A stretch of DNA of 17,413 nt. Source: JAZRPG01 sp045649105. Lineage in GTDB: Bacteria; Bacillota; Clostridia; Oscillospirales; JAAYXM01. Positions 1 to 7,863 of this stretch are shown here, in pieces. Made by a program: the position numbers and the translations under genes. The stretch lies in the NCBI GenBank assembly GCA_045649105.1, contig JAZRPG010000020.1, forward strand, positions 1-17,413. Reading direction: 5' to 3'. Numbering within the stretch: position 1 is the first letter of the stretch; every line of letters starts with the position of its first letter. Below the pieces are notes generated by a model that was not told the origin of the DNA, did not search any database, and was given only the letters and a program-made list of their open reading frames with translations.

Positions 1-949
1 CCTCGCGAATAAGCGCCGGAGTATACTCGCCGAGCTTTGAGAACAGCTCTTTTCCGCGGACCTTGATCCCGTGCTTTTTGCAGTGTGCCTCAAAAATATC
101 GTCAAGCTCCTCAATTACAAAGAGCTCATCAACATTTGCTGCAAACTCCTCAATCTTTTTCACCGGAAGCGGATAGACAAGACCGAGCTTTAAGTATGAC
201 GCTTTGTCGCCAAAAGCCTCGCGGGCGTACTGATACGCTATTCCCGAGGCGATTATCCCTATTTTTCTGTCATTATACTCGATGCGGTTAAGCTCCGTCG
301 TCTCGGCAAGCTCACGAAGGCTTACCTCGCGCGCCTCAACCGTAATGTGGCGTGCGCGCGCCTTTGCAGGCATCATTACATATTTTGAGATATTCTTTTC
401 ATACGGCTTTATATCGCGCTCACAGCGCTCGCCGAGAGCCACCGCGCTCTGCGAGTGCGCAACGCGGGTCGATGTACGCAAAAACACGAGCGTGTCATAC
501 TTTTCCGAAAGCTCGTATGCCGCCTTTGTAAACTCCTTGCACTCCTCCGAATCTGACGGCTCAAGCATCGGTATCTTCGCCGCGCGTGCGTAGTGACGGC
601 TGTCCTGCTCATTCTGCGATGAGTGCATGCCCATATCATCGGCAACTGCAATTACGCAGCCGCCCGAAACACCCGTATACGACGCCGTAAATAACGGGTC
701 CGCCGCAACATTGAGGCCTACATGCTTCATCGCGGCAAAGGAGCGTACGCCACCTATGCTTGCGCCGATTGCACTCTCAACGGCAACCTTTTCGTTAGGC
801 GCCCACTCGGCATATATTTCTTTATAATCTGCCGCGCACTCTGTTATCTCCGTACTCGGCGTTCCGGGATAGCTCGATACAAAGCGGCAGCCTGCCTCGT
901 AAAGGCCGCGTGCAACGGCGGCGTTTCCCATCATAATCTTTTTTTCCAT
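1..949 (-). CDS. iorA: Indolepyruvate:ferredoxin oxidoreductase alpha subunit, N-terminal part (cut by window edge)
   Basis: The visible protein is the first 316 residues of IorA, a family of about 600 residues; the C-terminal part, including the second thiamine-diphosphate domain and ferredoxin-like clusters, lies outside the window. It begins MEKKIMMGNAAVARGL and has the family signature GN-A-ARGL-EAG followed by SSYPGTPSTEIT and the WAPNEKVAVESAIGAS stretch, the pyruvate-oxidoreductase N-terminal fold. IorAB oxidatively decarboxylates aryl-2-oxoacids (indolepyruvate, phenylpyruvate) to aryl-acetyl-CoA, reducing ferredoxin in the cytoplasm. The ATG at 949 follows GGAGAAGG by three bases, and the paaK stop is only 12 bp upstream, so the genes are co-transcribed. 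IorB would be expected just beyond the left edge. Identity is firm from the N-terminal motifs and the paaK neighbour. Confidence 0.93.
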   Translation of the reverse strand, partial: MEKKIMMGNAAVARGLYEAGCRFVSSYPGTPSTEITECAADYKEIYAEWAPNEKVAVESAIGASIGGVRSFAAMKHVGLNVAADPLFTASYTGVSGGCVIAVADDMGMHSSQNEQDSRHYARAAKIPMLEPSDSEECKEFTKAAYELSEKYDTLVFLRTSTRVAHSQSAVALGERCERDIKPYEKNISKYVMMPAKARARHITVEAREVSLRELAETTELNRIEYNDRKIGIIASGIAYQYAREAFGDKASYLKLGLVYPLPVKKIEEFAANVDELFVIEELDDIFEAHCKKHGIKVRGKELFSKLGEYTPALIRE

Positions 950-961
950 AGTCCTTCTCCC

Positions 962-2257
962 TTACACCTTGTCTCTTAAGTCTATAACGCGCTTTGCCTT
1001 GCCCTGGAAGCGCTCAATCGTGTTCGGAGACACGAGATTTATCTTCGCATCAATTCCAAGCACGGTATGAAGGTTGTGCTTAACATCTGCGCGAAGCTTC
1101 TCAAGCTCACCGTAGCGCTCAAGCAGCGCTCCGTTTGTAAGCTCTACATTTACCGTTAGAGAGTCCATGAAATTCTCACGGCGCACCTCAAGCTGGTAAT
1201 GCGGGCCTATGTTTTCCATACCTACAAGCACACTCTCTATCTGTGACGGGAAGACGTTTACGCCCTTGATGATAAGCATATCGTCGCTCCTGCCCCTGAC
1301 CTTTTCCATTCTTACATGAGTTCTGCCGCAGGCGCATTTTTCATAGTTAAGCGTTGTTATATCTCCCGTTCTGTAACGGAGCACCGGAAGCGCCTCTTTT
1401 GACAGCGTCGTGACAACGAGCTCTCCGCGCTCTCCCGGAGGCAAAACTTCCTCCGTTTTCGGGTCTATTATCTCGGGGATAAAATGGTCCTCTGCAAAGT
1501 GCAGTCCGCAACGGAGATGACACTCGCCGGATACGCCCGGACCCGTAAGCTCGCTCATTCCGTAATTATCCGTCGCGACTATATTAAAGTTTTCTTCAAT
1601 CTTTGCGCGCATTTCGGGAGTGCAGCCCTCTGCCCCGAAAAGTCCGATGCGGAGCTTCAGCTTGTCCGTGATTCCCTTTTCCCTTGCAAGCTCACTCATA
1701 TAAAGTGCATAGGACGGCGTCGCGACAAGAACTGTTACCCCGAAGTCCTGCATTATCATAAGCTGTTTTTCCGTATTTCCGCTCGACATCGGGATAACCG
1801 ATGCGCCGACCTTTTCAAGCGCATAATGAAGGCCGAATGCCCCCGTAAAAAGCCCGTAACCGAAGGAAATCTGGGCTACATCCTCATCTGTAACCCCTGC
1901 AGATACGGCAAGCCTTGCAACAAGGTCAGACCAGACGTCAAGGTCGCGCTTTGTATATCCGACAACCGTCGGTTTTCCCGTTGTGCCGCTTGATGCATGT
2001 ATCCGCACAATGTCCTTCATCGGCACGGCGTACATATTAAACGGATAGTTGTCCCTGAAATCCTTTTTATAAGTAAACGGCAGCCTCTTAAGGTCTGAAA
2101 GAGAGGTTATGCTCTCCGGTGTTACGCCGCACTCCTTGAATTTTTTCTGATACAGCGGAACACGGCTTGCGGACATCACGGTTTTTTTAAGCCGCTCAAG
2201 CTGGATTTTTTCTATTTCTGCGCGCGGCATTGTTTCTATGCTTTCCTGAAAAAACAT
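962..2257 (-). CDS. paaK: Phenylacetate-CoA ligase (aryl-acetate adenylate-forming enzyme)
   Basis: This 431-residue protein has the usual length of PaaK. It activates phenylacetate or related aryl-acetates with ATP and CoA in the cytoplasm. The adenylate-forming motifs appear in order: the P-loop ASSGTTGKPT at residues 88-97, NYGMSELTGPG at 231-241, YRTGD at 295-299, RGRSDDMLIIKGVNVFP at 321-337, and a C-terminal GKAKRV lysine motif near 419-424. A CACGRTH segment lies near 308-314. The start follows AGGGAGAG six bases upstream of the ATG. It lies 19 bp after the symporter stop and 12 bp before iorA, so it is the middle gene of the operon. Next to Ior, such a ligase may either salvage aryl-acetates or run in reverse to harvest ATP from aryl-acetyl-CoA; the sequence does not decide. 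Aryl substrate preference is unknown. Confidence 0.95.
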   Translation of the reverse strand: MFFQESIETMPRAEIEKIQLERLKKTVMSASRVPLYQKKFKECGVTPESITSLSDLKRLPFTYKKDFRDNYPFNMYAVPMKDIVRIHASSGTTGKPTVVGYTKRDLDVWSDLVARLAVSAGVTDEDVAQISFGYGLFTGAFGLHYALEKVGASVIPMSSGNTEKQLMIMQDFGVTVLVATPSYALYMSELAREKGITDKLKLRIGLFGAEGCTPEMRAKIEENFNIVATDNYGMSELTGPGVSGECHLRCGLHFAEDHFIPEIIDPKTEEVLPPGERGELVVTTLSKEALPVLRYRTGDITTLNYEKCACGRTHVRMEKVRGRSDDMLIIKGVNVFPSQIESVLVGMENIGPHYQLEVRRENFMDSLTVNVELTNGALLERYGELEKLRADVKHNLHTVLGIDAKINLVSPNTIERFQGKAKRVIDLRDKV

Positions 2258-2276
2258 TTCTTTCTCTCCCTAACTT

Positions 2277-3785
2277 CTAATTTTTGCTTAAGCAGCCGAA
2301 TATTTCGGAAACCTTATCCTCGGGCAGCTTTTTCGTAAACATCGATACTATCGGCACTGTAATAAACGAAACTGCCATTGCGGCTGTTCCGAACAGCGGC
2401 GCATTTGCTTTTGCCGCGTTAAAATCTTTCGTTATCGTCGTAAATATAATAAGCGCAAGAAGCGTGAAAAGTCCGCCTAAGCTTCCTGCCCATGCTCCCG
2501 CTCTCGTCGTCCTGCGTGAATAAAGACCCCAGAAATAAGGCCCGATGAAGCAGCCCGATACAGCGCCCCACGAAAACGCCATCAGCGCAACAATAAAGCC
2601 TATGTTCTGCAACGCGAAGAAAAGAGAGACCGCCACAAAGATAAAGCACAGCGCGCGCATAATAATCATCTGGCGGCGCTTGTCAATTCCGGGCTTTATG
2701 TCACCGAGGATATCTATCGCAACTGACGAGCTTGAAGTCAGCACAACTGATGACAGCGTTGACATCGATGCGGAAAGAACAAGAAGAAGCATCACGCTGA
2801 GCACGACATTTGCAATAACGCTTCCCGAAAGCGCCCGCACGAGCATGTCGGGAACGACCTTGTCAAAACCCTCTTTCGGAAGCTCATTACCGAGGTAAAG
2901 CCTTCCGAAAGCGCCGACAAAATACGCAACCACGCCTATAAGCCCCGCAAACAGCGTTGATATAACCGTGCCCTTGGTGATGGCTTCCTCGTCGCGTATC
3001 GCGTAAAATTTGTGTATCATCTGCGGAAGTCCCCACGCGCCGAAGCTTGTGAGAAGTATGAGCGATACAAGGTTTATAAAATTGCTTCCGCCGAAAAGCG
3101 ATGCAAGGTCTCCGTCTATCGCCGCAAGCTTTGAAAGCCCTGCGCTTATTCCTCCGACCGTCGGGTTTAAGACGATACACAGAACAAGAACAATTACGCC
3201 TGCTATCATAATGATTCCCTGAATAAAATCCGTAAGCGTTGTTGCCGCATACCCGCCGAGCACGAGGTAAAAGGCGGAAAGAAACGCTATTATAAGCATA
3301 CAGTACACAAACGGCACGGACGGGAACACGGCGTTAAACAGATACCCAAGCCCCGTATAGACCGATGCCGCGTACGGCATGAGAAATATAAAGATAACCG
3401 CCGCCGAAAATATTTTCATCGGGCGGGACATGTACCGCGCTCTGAAAAATTCGGGCATTGTGGATGCGCCGAGGCTCTGTGACATGCGGCGCGTTCTTCT
3501 TGCAAGGACCTTCCATGCAAGAAAACTTCCGAGTATCGCATTTCCGATACCTATCCAGATTCCCGAAACGCCTATCTGCCACCCCGTTTTTCCTGCGTAG
3601 CCTATAAAAATAACGGCGGAGAAATACGCAGTGCCGTAAGCAAACGCTGACATCCACGCTCCAACATTTCTCCCACCGAGTAAAAACGAGCTCATTGACT
3701 TTGACTTCCTGTAGGACAGTATCCCCACCGAAATCATCACCGCTGCAAATGCTATGAGAAACACTACGGGTATTGCCTGATTCAT
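2277..3785 (-). CDS. Sodium:solute symporter (SSS family)
   Basis: The product is a 502-residue integral membrane protein with about 13 hydrophobic segments, matching the SSS/PutP-type Na+ symporter family in length and layout. Family-like features include the early SFLLGGRNVGAWMSAFAYGTA stretch at the first cytoplasmic loop, the MPEFFRARYMSRPMK loop after TM3, and a charged RRQ loop between late helices. An ATG 39 bp upstream is in frame, but the ATG at 3785 is preceded by AAGGATGGAAGAA and gives a protein starting MNQAIPVVFLI directly in TM1, so I chose it. It is the first gene of the operon with paaK and iorA, about 80 bp downstream of a strong promoter. Context suggests transport of an aromatic acid or aromatic amino-acid derivative, but substrate cannot be read from the sequence. 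Confidence 0.88.
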   Translation of the reverse strand: MNQAIPVVFLIAFAAVMISVGILSYRKSKSMSSFLLGGRNVGAWMSAFAYGTAYFSAVIFIGYAGKTGWQIGVSGIWIGIGNAILGSFLAWKVLARRTRRMSQSLGASTMPEFFRARYMSRPMKIFSAAVIFIFLMPYAASVYTGLGYLFNAVFPSVPFVYCMLIIAFLSAFYLVLGGYAATTLTDFIQGIIMIAGVIVLVLCIVLNPTVGGISAGLSKLAAIDGDLASLFGGSNFINLVSLILLTSFGAWGLPQMIHKFYAIRDEEAITKGTVISTLFAGLIGVVAYFVGAFGRLYLGNELPKEGFDKVVPDMLVRALSGSVIANVVLSVMLLLVLSASMSTLSSVVLTSSSSVAIDILGDIKPGIDKRRQMIIMRALCFIFVAVSLFFALQNIGFIVALMAFSWGAVSGCFIGPYFWGLYSRRTTRAGAWAGSLGGLFTLLALIIFTTITKDFNAAKANAPLFGTAAMAVSFITVPIVSMFTKKLPEDKVSEIFGCLSKN

Positions 3786-3867
3786 ACTTCTTCCATCCTT
3801 CCATACTTCAGAAAACTGCTGCATTTTGTAAATTCTACATATATTACCGCGAATATGCTACCGAAAT

Positions 3868-3896
3868 ATTATACTCCTCTTTTTTTTATTTGTAAA
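3868..3896 (-). promoter_or_regulatory. Sigma-A promoter of the symporter-paaK-iorA operon
   Basis: On the minus strand TTTACA (3891-3896) is separated by exactly 17 bp from a perfect TATAAT (3868-3873). Transcription would begin near 3861, leaving a leader of about 75 nt before the symporter ATG. The spacer is A-rich. No operator-like repeat is obvious. Confidence 0.8.
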
Positions 3897-3935
3897 GTGC
3901 CCGCACCGCCAAGTGAAAAAACTTCCTCGGAACAG

Positions 3936-3980
3936 AAAAAAGCAAGCCCTTAAGCATAAACTCGCTCGGGCTTGCTTTTT
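3936..3980 (-). terminator. Rho-independent terminator after the rnf operon
   Basis: A 13-bp stem is formed by AAAAAGCAAGCCC (3937-3949) and GGGCTTGCTTTTT (3968-3980) around an 18-nt loop. Read on the minus strand, it lies 12 bp after the stop of the DUF4015-like gene and ends in a T run. The A/T flanks mean it could also work on the plus strand. Confidence 0.85.
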
Positions 3981-3991
3981 GATTCTTTATT

Positions 3992-5107
3992 CTATTTCAC
4001 GGGCGGCGGGAGAACCTTGTTTTCCGCACGGCGCAACATGTATGCGCCGCCTGCGGCCTTTATCCTCGTGCTCCTGTCCTCGGCGCCCCAATCTATAATC
4101 GCGCAGTATTTCTGCCCGCTCTCTGCAAGTCTTGCCTTCAGGTCGTCCGAGAGCGCGGCCCTTGTTTTTCCGCCGCTGTCGCTTATAAAGATATGACGGA
4201 ACTTTCCTATGAAGCTATCCGCTTTCTGCCCCGCGCTGTCGCGTGATGCGCCCGTGTAATTTTCATATACCGCGGAAAGCGCAATATCCGTGGGCACAGC
4301 CTTTCTCGCTTCTTCTATAAACGCATCAAGCTGCTCACTCTTTCCGAGCGGATTTTCGCCGTAGTAAATAATTTCCGTCTTCCCCTCTGCAGGGAATGAT
4401 ATATTTGAAAGGATTATCTCCTCCGGCCGGAAAAGCGCAGCCGTCGAGATTATGTCCGTTATATATCCGCGCGCCTTTTCGGAATACGGATTAAGCCAGC
4501 GCGTGTTGTTCCCGTCAAGCCATATAATGCGGTTTTCCGTCCGCGCGGCGAGAGGCTGATTCTTTCTTGCCGCCTCGTTGTCCTTAAAGCATGAAATAAA
4601 GAAAGCAACATCATACCCGCTCTCTCGCGCTTTTTTTGCGGCATGGTTAAGCGGCTCGTCACTCTCTGCGGAAACTCCGGCAGCGAGCGCAACCGGCGAG
4701 TCCTCGACAAATGCGAGAAATCCCTCGTCCGACTTCACCTCAAGCACAACCGTGTTTATATCCTCTCCCGCAAGAGCCTTAAGCTCCTTTTCAAACTCCG
4801 CCGTGTCCGTAACCGTCTTAAGCGGCACGAACGCCGCACGGCGCGGCACGGCTTTCTCAAGCTCGGGCTTTTTGACCTCTTCGGGAATCTCCGCGGTCTT
4901 TTCCTCATTTTCTATAATGAGATTTGCATTTACATTTTCCTCGGTGTTTTCATCCTCCTTGGAAGCTGAAAACACCGTACCCTCGCGAGTGTATGTCATG
5001 TTGTCGTTTATGAAATACAACGCGCCTGCCGCCAGAACGCACAAAGAAACAAGCACGGGAATAAGGCAGCCTATGTTTCGCCTTGCGCCCTTATACCTCT
5101 TTCTCAT
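3992..5107 (-). CDS. Membrane-anchored DUF4015-like (putative glycoside hydrolase-type) protein, last gene of the rnf operon
   Basis: The 371-residue protein has a short basic N-terminus, one membrane segment at about residues 11-33 (IGCLIPVLVSLCVLAAGALY), an acidic low-complexity linker (about 45-90), then a domain resembling the DUF4015 putative glycoside hydrolase barrel. Family-like motifs are INTVVLEVKSDEG (about 117-129), CFKD (173-176), WLNPYSEK (204-211) and EIILSNISFP (230-239). In family members I recall, the last motif usually reads like EIQFDYIRFP; the aspartate is serine here, so catalysis may be lost. I chose the ATG at 5107 because AGGAAGGAG lies nine bases upstream; an in-frame ATG at 5134 has no site. 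It starts 39 bp after rnfB, with the terminator after its stop. The domain likely faces outside the cell. Its role is unknown; the family call rests on motif memory. Confidence 0.7.
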   Translation of the reverse strand: MRKRYKGARRNIGCLIPVLVSLCVLAAGALYFINDNMTYTREGTVFSASKEDENTEENVNANLIIENEEKTAEIPEEVKKPELEKAVPRRAAFVPLKTVTDTAEFEKELKALAGEDINTVVLEVKSDEGFLAFVEDSPVALAAGVSAESDEPLNHAAKKARESGYDVAFFISCFKDNEAARKNQPLAARTENRIIWLDGNNTRWLNPYSEKARGYITDIISTAALFRPEEIILSNISFPAEGKTEIIYYGENPLGKSEQLDAFIEEARKAVPTDIALSAVYENYTGASRDSAGQKADSFIGKFRHIFISDSGGKTRAALSDDLKARLAESGQKYCAIIDWGAEDRSTRIKAAGGAYMLRRAENKVLPPPVK

Positions 5108-5146
5108 TTTTACGCACTCCTTCCTATGCGGCAAAGCATGCGCGAG

Positions 5147-6007
5147 TTACTCCGATACGCTCTCCGCCATGTCAATCTTCTCCATGTACTCATTCTCCGC
5201 CTCTGCCTTGAGCAGCTTGGAGTTCTTGATAATACCGCGCGGACACTTCTCGGCGCACTCACCGCAGGTGATGCACTTGTCATAATCTATCACCGCGAGG
5301 TTATCCTCCACATGGATTGCATCATACTTACAAGTATTGACGCAAATTTTACATCCTAAACAGCCTGCCTCGCAAATTTTCCTGAGTACACCGCCCTTAT
5401 CATGACTTGAGCAGAGCACATTGACATCGGCTGTATACGGTACGGGGACGATAATGCCGCGCGGACATGCCTTTACGCACTTGAGGCAGCCTGTGCATTT
5501 TTCATGGTCAACTACCGCCACGCCGTCCTGTATGCTTATTGCGCCGAACTGACATGCCTTTACGCATGTACCAAATCCGAGACAGCCGTATTTGCACTCC
5601 AGCGGACCGCCTGCAACAAGACTTGCCGCAAGGCAGTCCGTCTCGCCCGCGTATTCGTACTTGCGCCCGGCGCGGTTTCCGCCGCTGCAACGCACAAGCG
5701 CCGTCATGCGGACATTCTTTTTTGTCTGAATCCCGAGAATTTCGGCTATCTTGTCAGTAATCTCCGCACCGCCGACAGGACACCCCGAAACATCTCCCGT
5801 TCCTTCAATAAGCGCTTTCGCGAAATTTGCACAGCCTGCGTAACCGCAGCCGCCGCAGTTTGCACCGGGAAGCACCTCTATAATATCATCAATCCGCCTG
5901 TCCTTCGGCACGGCGAATACCTTTGCGGCATATGCGAGAACTGCGCCGAACAGAAGCCCGAGCAATCCGATTGTCAGAAGCGCGAGCAGAATATTTAAAA
6001 GCCACAT
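5147..6007 (-). CDS. rnfB: Rnf complex subunit RnfB (Fe-S protein)
   Basis: RnfB is the 286-residue ferredoxin-accepting subunit of the Rnf complex, which couples reduced-ferredoxin oxidation by NAD+ to Na+ or H+ export. The order is an N-terminal membrane anchor (about residues 2-28), the Fe-S domain GANCGGCGYAGC with Cys51, 54, 59 and 76, then four ferredoxin-like CxxC clusters: CLGFGTCVKAC, CTGCLKCVKACP, CLGCKICVNTC and CITCGECAEKCP. A final acidic tail follows. All expected cysteines are visible. The ATG is preceded by GAGAGGGTGA with nine bases of spacing. It follows rnfA by 37 bp and is the sixth rnf gene in the order C-D-G-E-A-B. Length and architecture match clostridial RnfB. Confidence 0.97.
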   Translation of the reverse strand: MWLLNILLALLTIGLLGLLFGAVLAYAAKVFAVPKDRRIDDIIEVLPGANCGGCGYAGCANFAKALIEGTGDVSGCPVGGAEITDKIAEILGIQTKKNVRMTALVRCSGGNRAGRKYEYAGETDCLAASLVAGGPLECKYGCLGFGTCVKACQFGAISIQDGVAVVDHEKCTGCLKCVKACPRGIIVPVPYTADVNVLCSSHDKGGVLRKICEAGCLGCKICVNTCKYDAIHVEDNLAVIDYDKCITCGECAEKCPRGIIKNSKLLKAEAENEYMEKIDMAESVSE

Positions 6008-6044
6008 AGCTCGTTCACCCTCTCTGTATTTGGAAATATTTTCT

Positions 6045-6632
6045 TTAGAAAATCTTCATTCCCTGAAAGCCCATAAACGCCATAGAGAGAAGAGCCGCCG
6101 TAATAAGCGCTATCGGAAACCCCTCAAAAGACTTCGGAATGTCGGAAAACTCAAGCCTTTCACGCACTGTTGCAAACAGCGTAATCGCAAGGAGGAATCC
6201 GAGCCCTGCAGATGCGCTGTACACAATAGACTCAATAAAATTATACCCGTTCTGCGAGTTGAGAATTGCAACGCCGAGAACGGCGCAGTTTGTAGTGATA
6301 AGCGGCAGGTAAATCCCGAGCGCGTTATAAAGCGCGGGGAGAAGCTTCTGCAACGCCATTTCAACAAGCTGTACGAATGCGGCGATTACGAGAATGAACG
6401 CAATCGTCTCCATATACTCCATATTAAGCGGCTGAAGAATGAATCTGTCAACAATATATGTGAATGCTGACGATACCGCCATGACAAACGTAACCGCAAG
6501 ACCCATTCCCACTGCAGTATCCGTCTTTTTTGATACGCCGAGGAACGGACATATTCCGAGGAATTGAACGAGAACAAAGTTTTCAATAAGAATTGCACCG
6601 ATGGCAAGCGACATAATACCTGTAAAACTCAT
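6045..6632 (-). CDS. rnfA: Rnf complex subunit RnfA (integral membrane)
   Basis: RnfA has 195 residues and six hydrophobic helices, as usual for this subunit. It forms the membrane core with RnfE. Two conserved cysteines, Cys28 in FLGICPFLG and Cys116 in ITTNCAVLG, match positions known in the family to help hold an intramembrane [2Fe-2S] cluster shared with RnfE. Its start overlaps the rnfE stop by four bases (ATGA), with GGAGGAG just upstream inside rnfE, so translation is coupled. Nothing unusual is seen. RnfA and RnfE are homologous, and they were told apart by gene order and by N-terminal sequence. Confidence 0.96.
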   Translation of the reverse strand: MSFTGIMSLAIGAILIENFVLVQFLGICPFLGVSKKTDTAVGMGLAVTFVMAVSSAFTYIVDRFILQPLNMEYMETIAFILVIAAFVQLVEMALQKLLPALYNALGIYLPLITTNCAVLGVAILNSQNGYNFIESIVYSASAGLGFLLAITLFATVRERLEFSDIPKSFEGFPIALITAALLSMAFMGFQGMKIF

Positions 6633-7240
6633 TTCTCCTCCTCCTTCTTTTCAAAGCGCGCCACAAGCTTCTGGAACGCGGCAATAAGGAAGCCGAACGT
6701 CAGAAATCCGCCGACAGGGAGGACAAGAAGCACCGCTGCGTAATCCTCGCTGAATATGCGCATTCCGAACAGCGTTCCGTTGCCGAGAAGCTCGCGGACA
6801 AACGCCATTGCAACAAGCGCAAGGGTAAACCCAAGCCCCATGGTAAGCCCGTCAAGCGCAGAATCGCCGACGCTGTTTTTCGATGCGAACGCCTCAGCGC
6901 GTGCGAGAATAATACAGTTTACGACGATAAGCGGAATATATATTCCGAGTGCGTCATAAAGGCTCGGGATGAACGCCTTCAGAAGAAGCTCAACCGCCGT
7001 AACAAATCCCGCTATAACAACTATATACGCGGCAATACGGACCTGATTCGGTATTATCTTTCTGAGAAGCGATATCGCGACATTCGAGCATACAAGAACG
7101 GCTGTTGCCGATATGCCCATACCTATCGCATTTGTAAGCGAGGTCGATGTTGCAAGAAGCGGACAGTTGCCGAGAAGAAGCACGAACGACGGATTCTGGA
7201 ACAAAAGTCCTTCTTTTAAGAATCCAAGAAACTTTTTCAT
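6629..7240 (-). CDS. rnfE: Rnf complex subunit RnfE (integral membrane)
   Basis: RnfE has 203 residues, six hydrophobic helices and a charged C-terminal tail (KKEEEK). The N-terminal ENP-type motif QNPSFVLLLGNCPLLA places Cys26 in the first half-channel, and Cys109 lies in IVVNCIIL; both match the partner cysteines of RnfA for the intramembrane cluster. In the complex it passes electrons across the membrane between RnfB and RnfG/RnfD. It overlaps the rnfG stop by four bases (ATGA) and the rnfA start by four bases, which indicates tight translational coupling. Length is typical, with no odd features. Confidence 0.96.
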   Translation of the reverse strand: MKKFLGFLKEGLLFQNPSFVLLLGNCPLLATSTSLTNAIGMGISATAVLVCSNVAISLLRKIIPNQVRIAAYIVVIAGFVTAVELLLKAFIPSLYDALGIYIPLIVVNCIILARAEAFASKNSVGDSALDGLTMGLGFTLALVAMAFVRELLGNGTLFGMRIFSEDYAAVLLVLPVGGFLTFGFLIAAFQKLVARFEKKEEEK

Positions 7241-7863
7241 TTGTTCCCGACCTCCTCTGCACTGTTGTTTATAATCTGCGACACGGCGTTTATCGCTGAA
7301 TTGACACCGCGCGTAACAGCTCTTGATGAAACTGTTGCGCCCGATACTGCCGCAATCTCCGTCTCCGACTTTACCTCGCCCTTCGTAACCGTGAGCGCGC
7401 CGCTCTTTCCGCCGAAGCTCTCAAGGAATGACGGGTTCTTCGTCTTTGTTCCGACACCGGGGGTCTCGGACATGCTTATAACCTTTACCAGCGTGACCTT
7501 TGCCTCACTGTCAAGACCGACAACGAGCTGAATTTCGCCGCCAAATCCCGAGGCGTGCGACTGTACGCACCAGCCGATGACATTTCCGTTTGCGTCCTTT
7601 GCCTCGTGCACTGCGTCCACTCCGCTTTCCTCATCAAAGCTTATATCAAGTGCCGAGTAGCTGTCGGCAGGCATAACCTCGCTCATTGCAAGGTTTATCT
7701 TCGCACTTTGGTTTTCATCAATTTTTCTGAAGGTGAGTTCATTTACAACCGCGAGGGCAAAAGCCGTTATGCCCACTATAAGAAACAGCGTTACCGCAAT
7801 CCTGACTATCTCCTTCTTTTCTGCGGCGTTAAGGCTCGGCAGAGAAAATTTCTTCAAGTTCAT
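7237..7863 (-). CDS. rnfG: Rnf complex subunit RnfG (covalent FMN protein)
   Basis: RnfG is a 208-residue protein with one N-terminal membrane helix (about residues 20-42) and an extracytoplasmic FMN-binding domain. The segment SETPGVGTK (132-140) and the covalent flavin motif SGAT with Thr177 are present. In the family the motif usually starts with Asp three residues before the Ser/Thr (D-x-x-S/T-G-A-T); here that residue is Ala171 (IAAVSGATVSS), which is unusual. FMN would be attached by an ApbE flavin transferase not seen in this window. The gene overlaps rnfD and rnfE by four bases each. Family assignment is firm; only the state of the flavin site is uncertain. Confidence 0.95.
   Translation of the reverse strand: MNLKKFSLPSLNAAEKKEIVRIAVTLFLIVGITAFALAVVNELTFRKIDENQSAKINLAMSEVMPADSYSALDISFDEESGVDAVHEAKDANGNVIGWCVQSHASGFGGEIQLVVGLDSEAKVTLVKVISMSETPGVGTKTKNPSFLESFGGKSGALTVTKGEVKSETEIAAVSGATVSSRAVTRGVNSAINAVSQIINNSAEEVGNK

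Noticed and set aside
4578..5285. Plus-strand 235-codon open frame
   Set aside because: It is antisense to the DUF4015-like gene and rnfB; its Ser/Ala-rich composition is a shadow of their codon usage.
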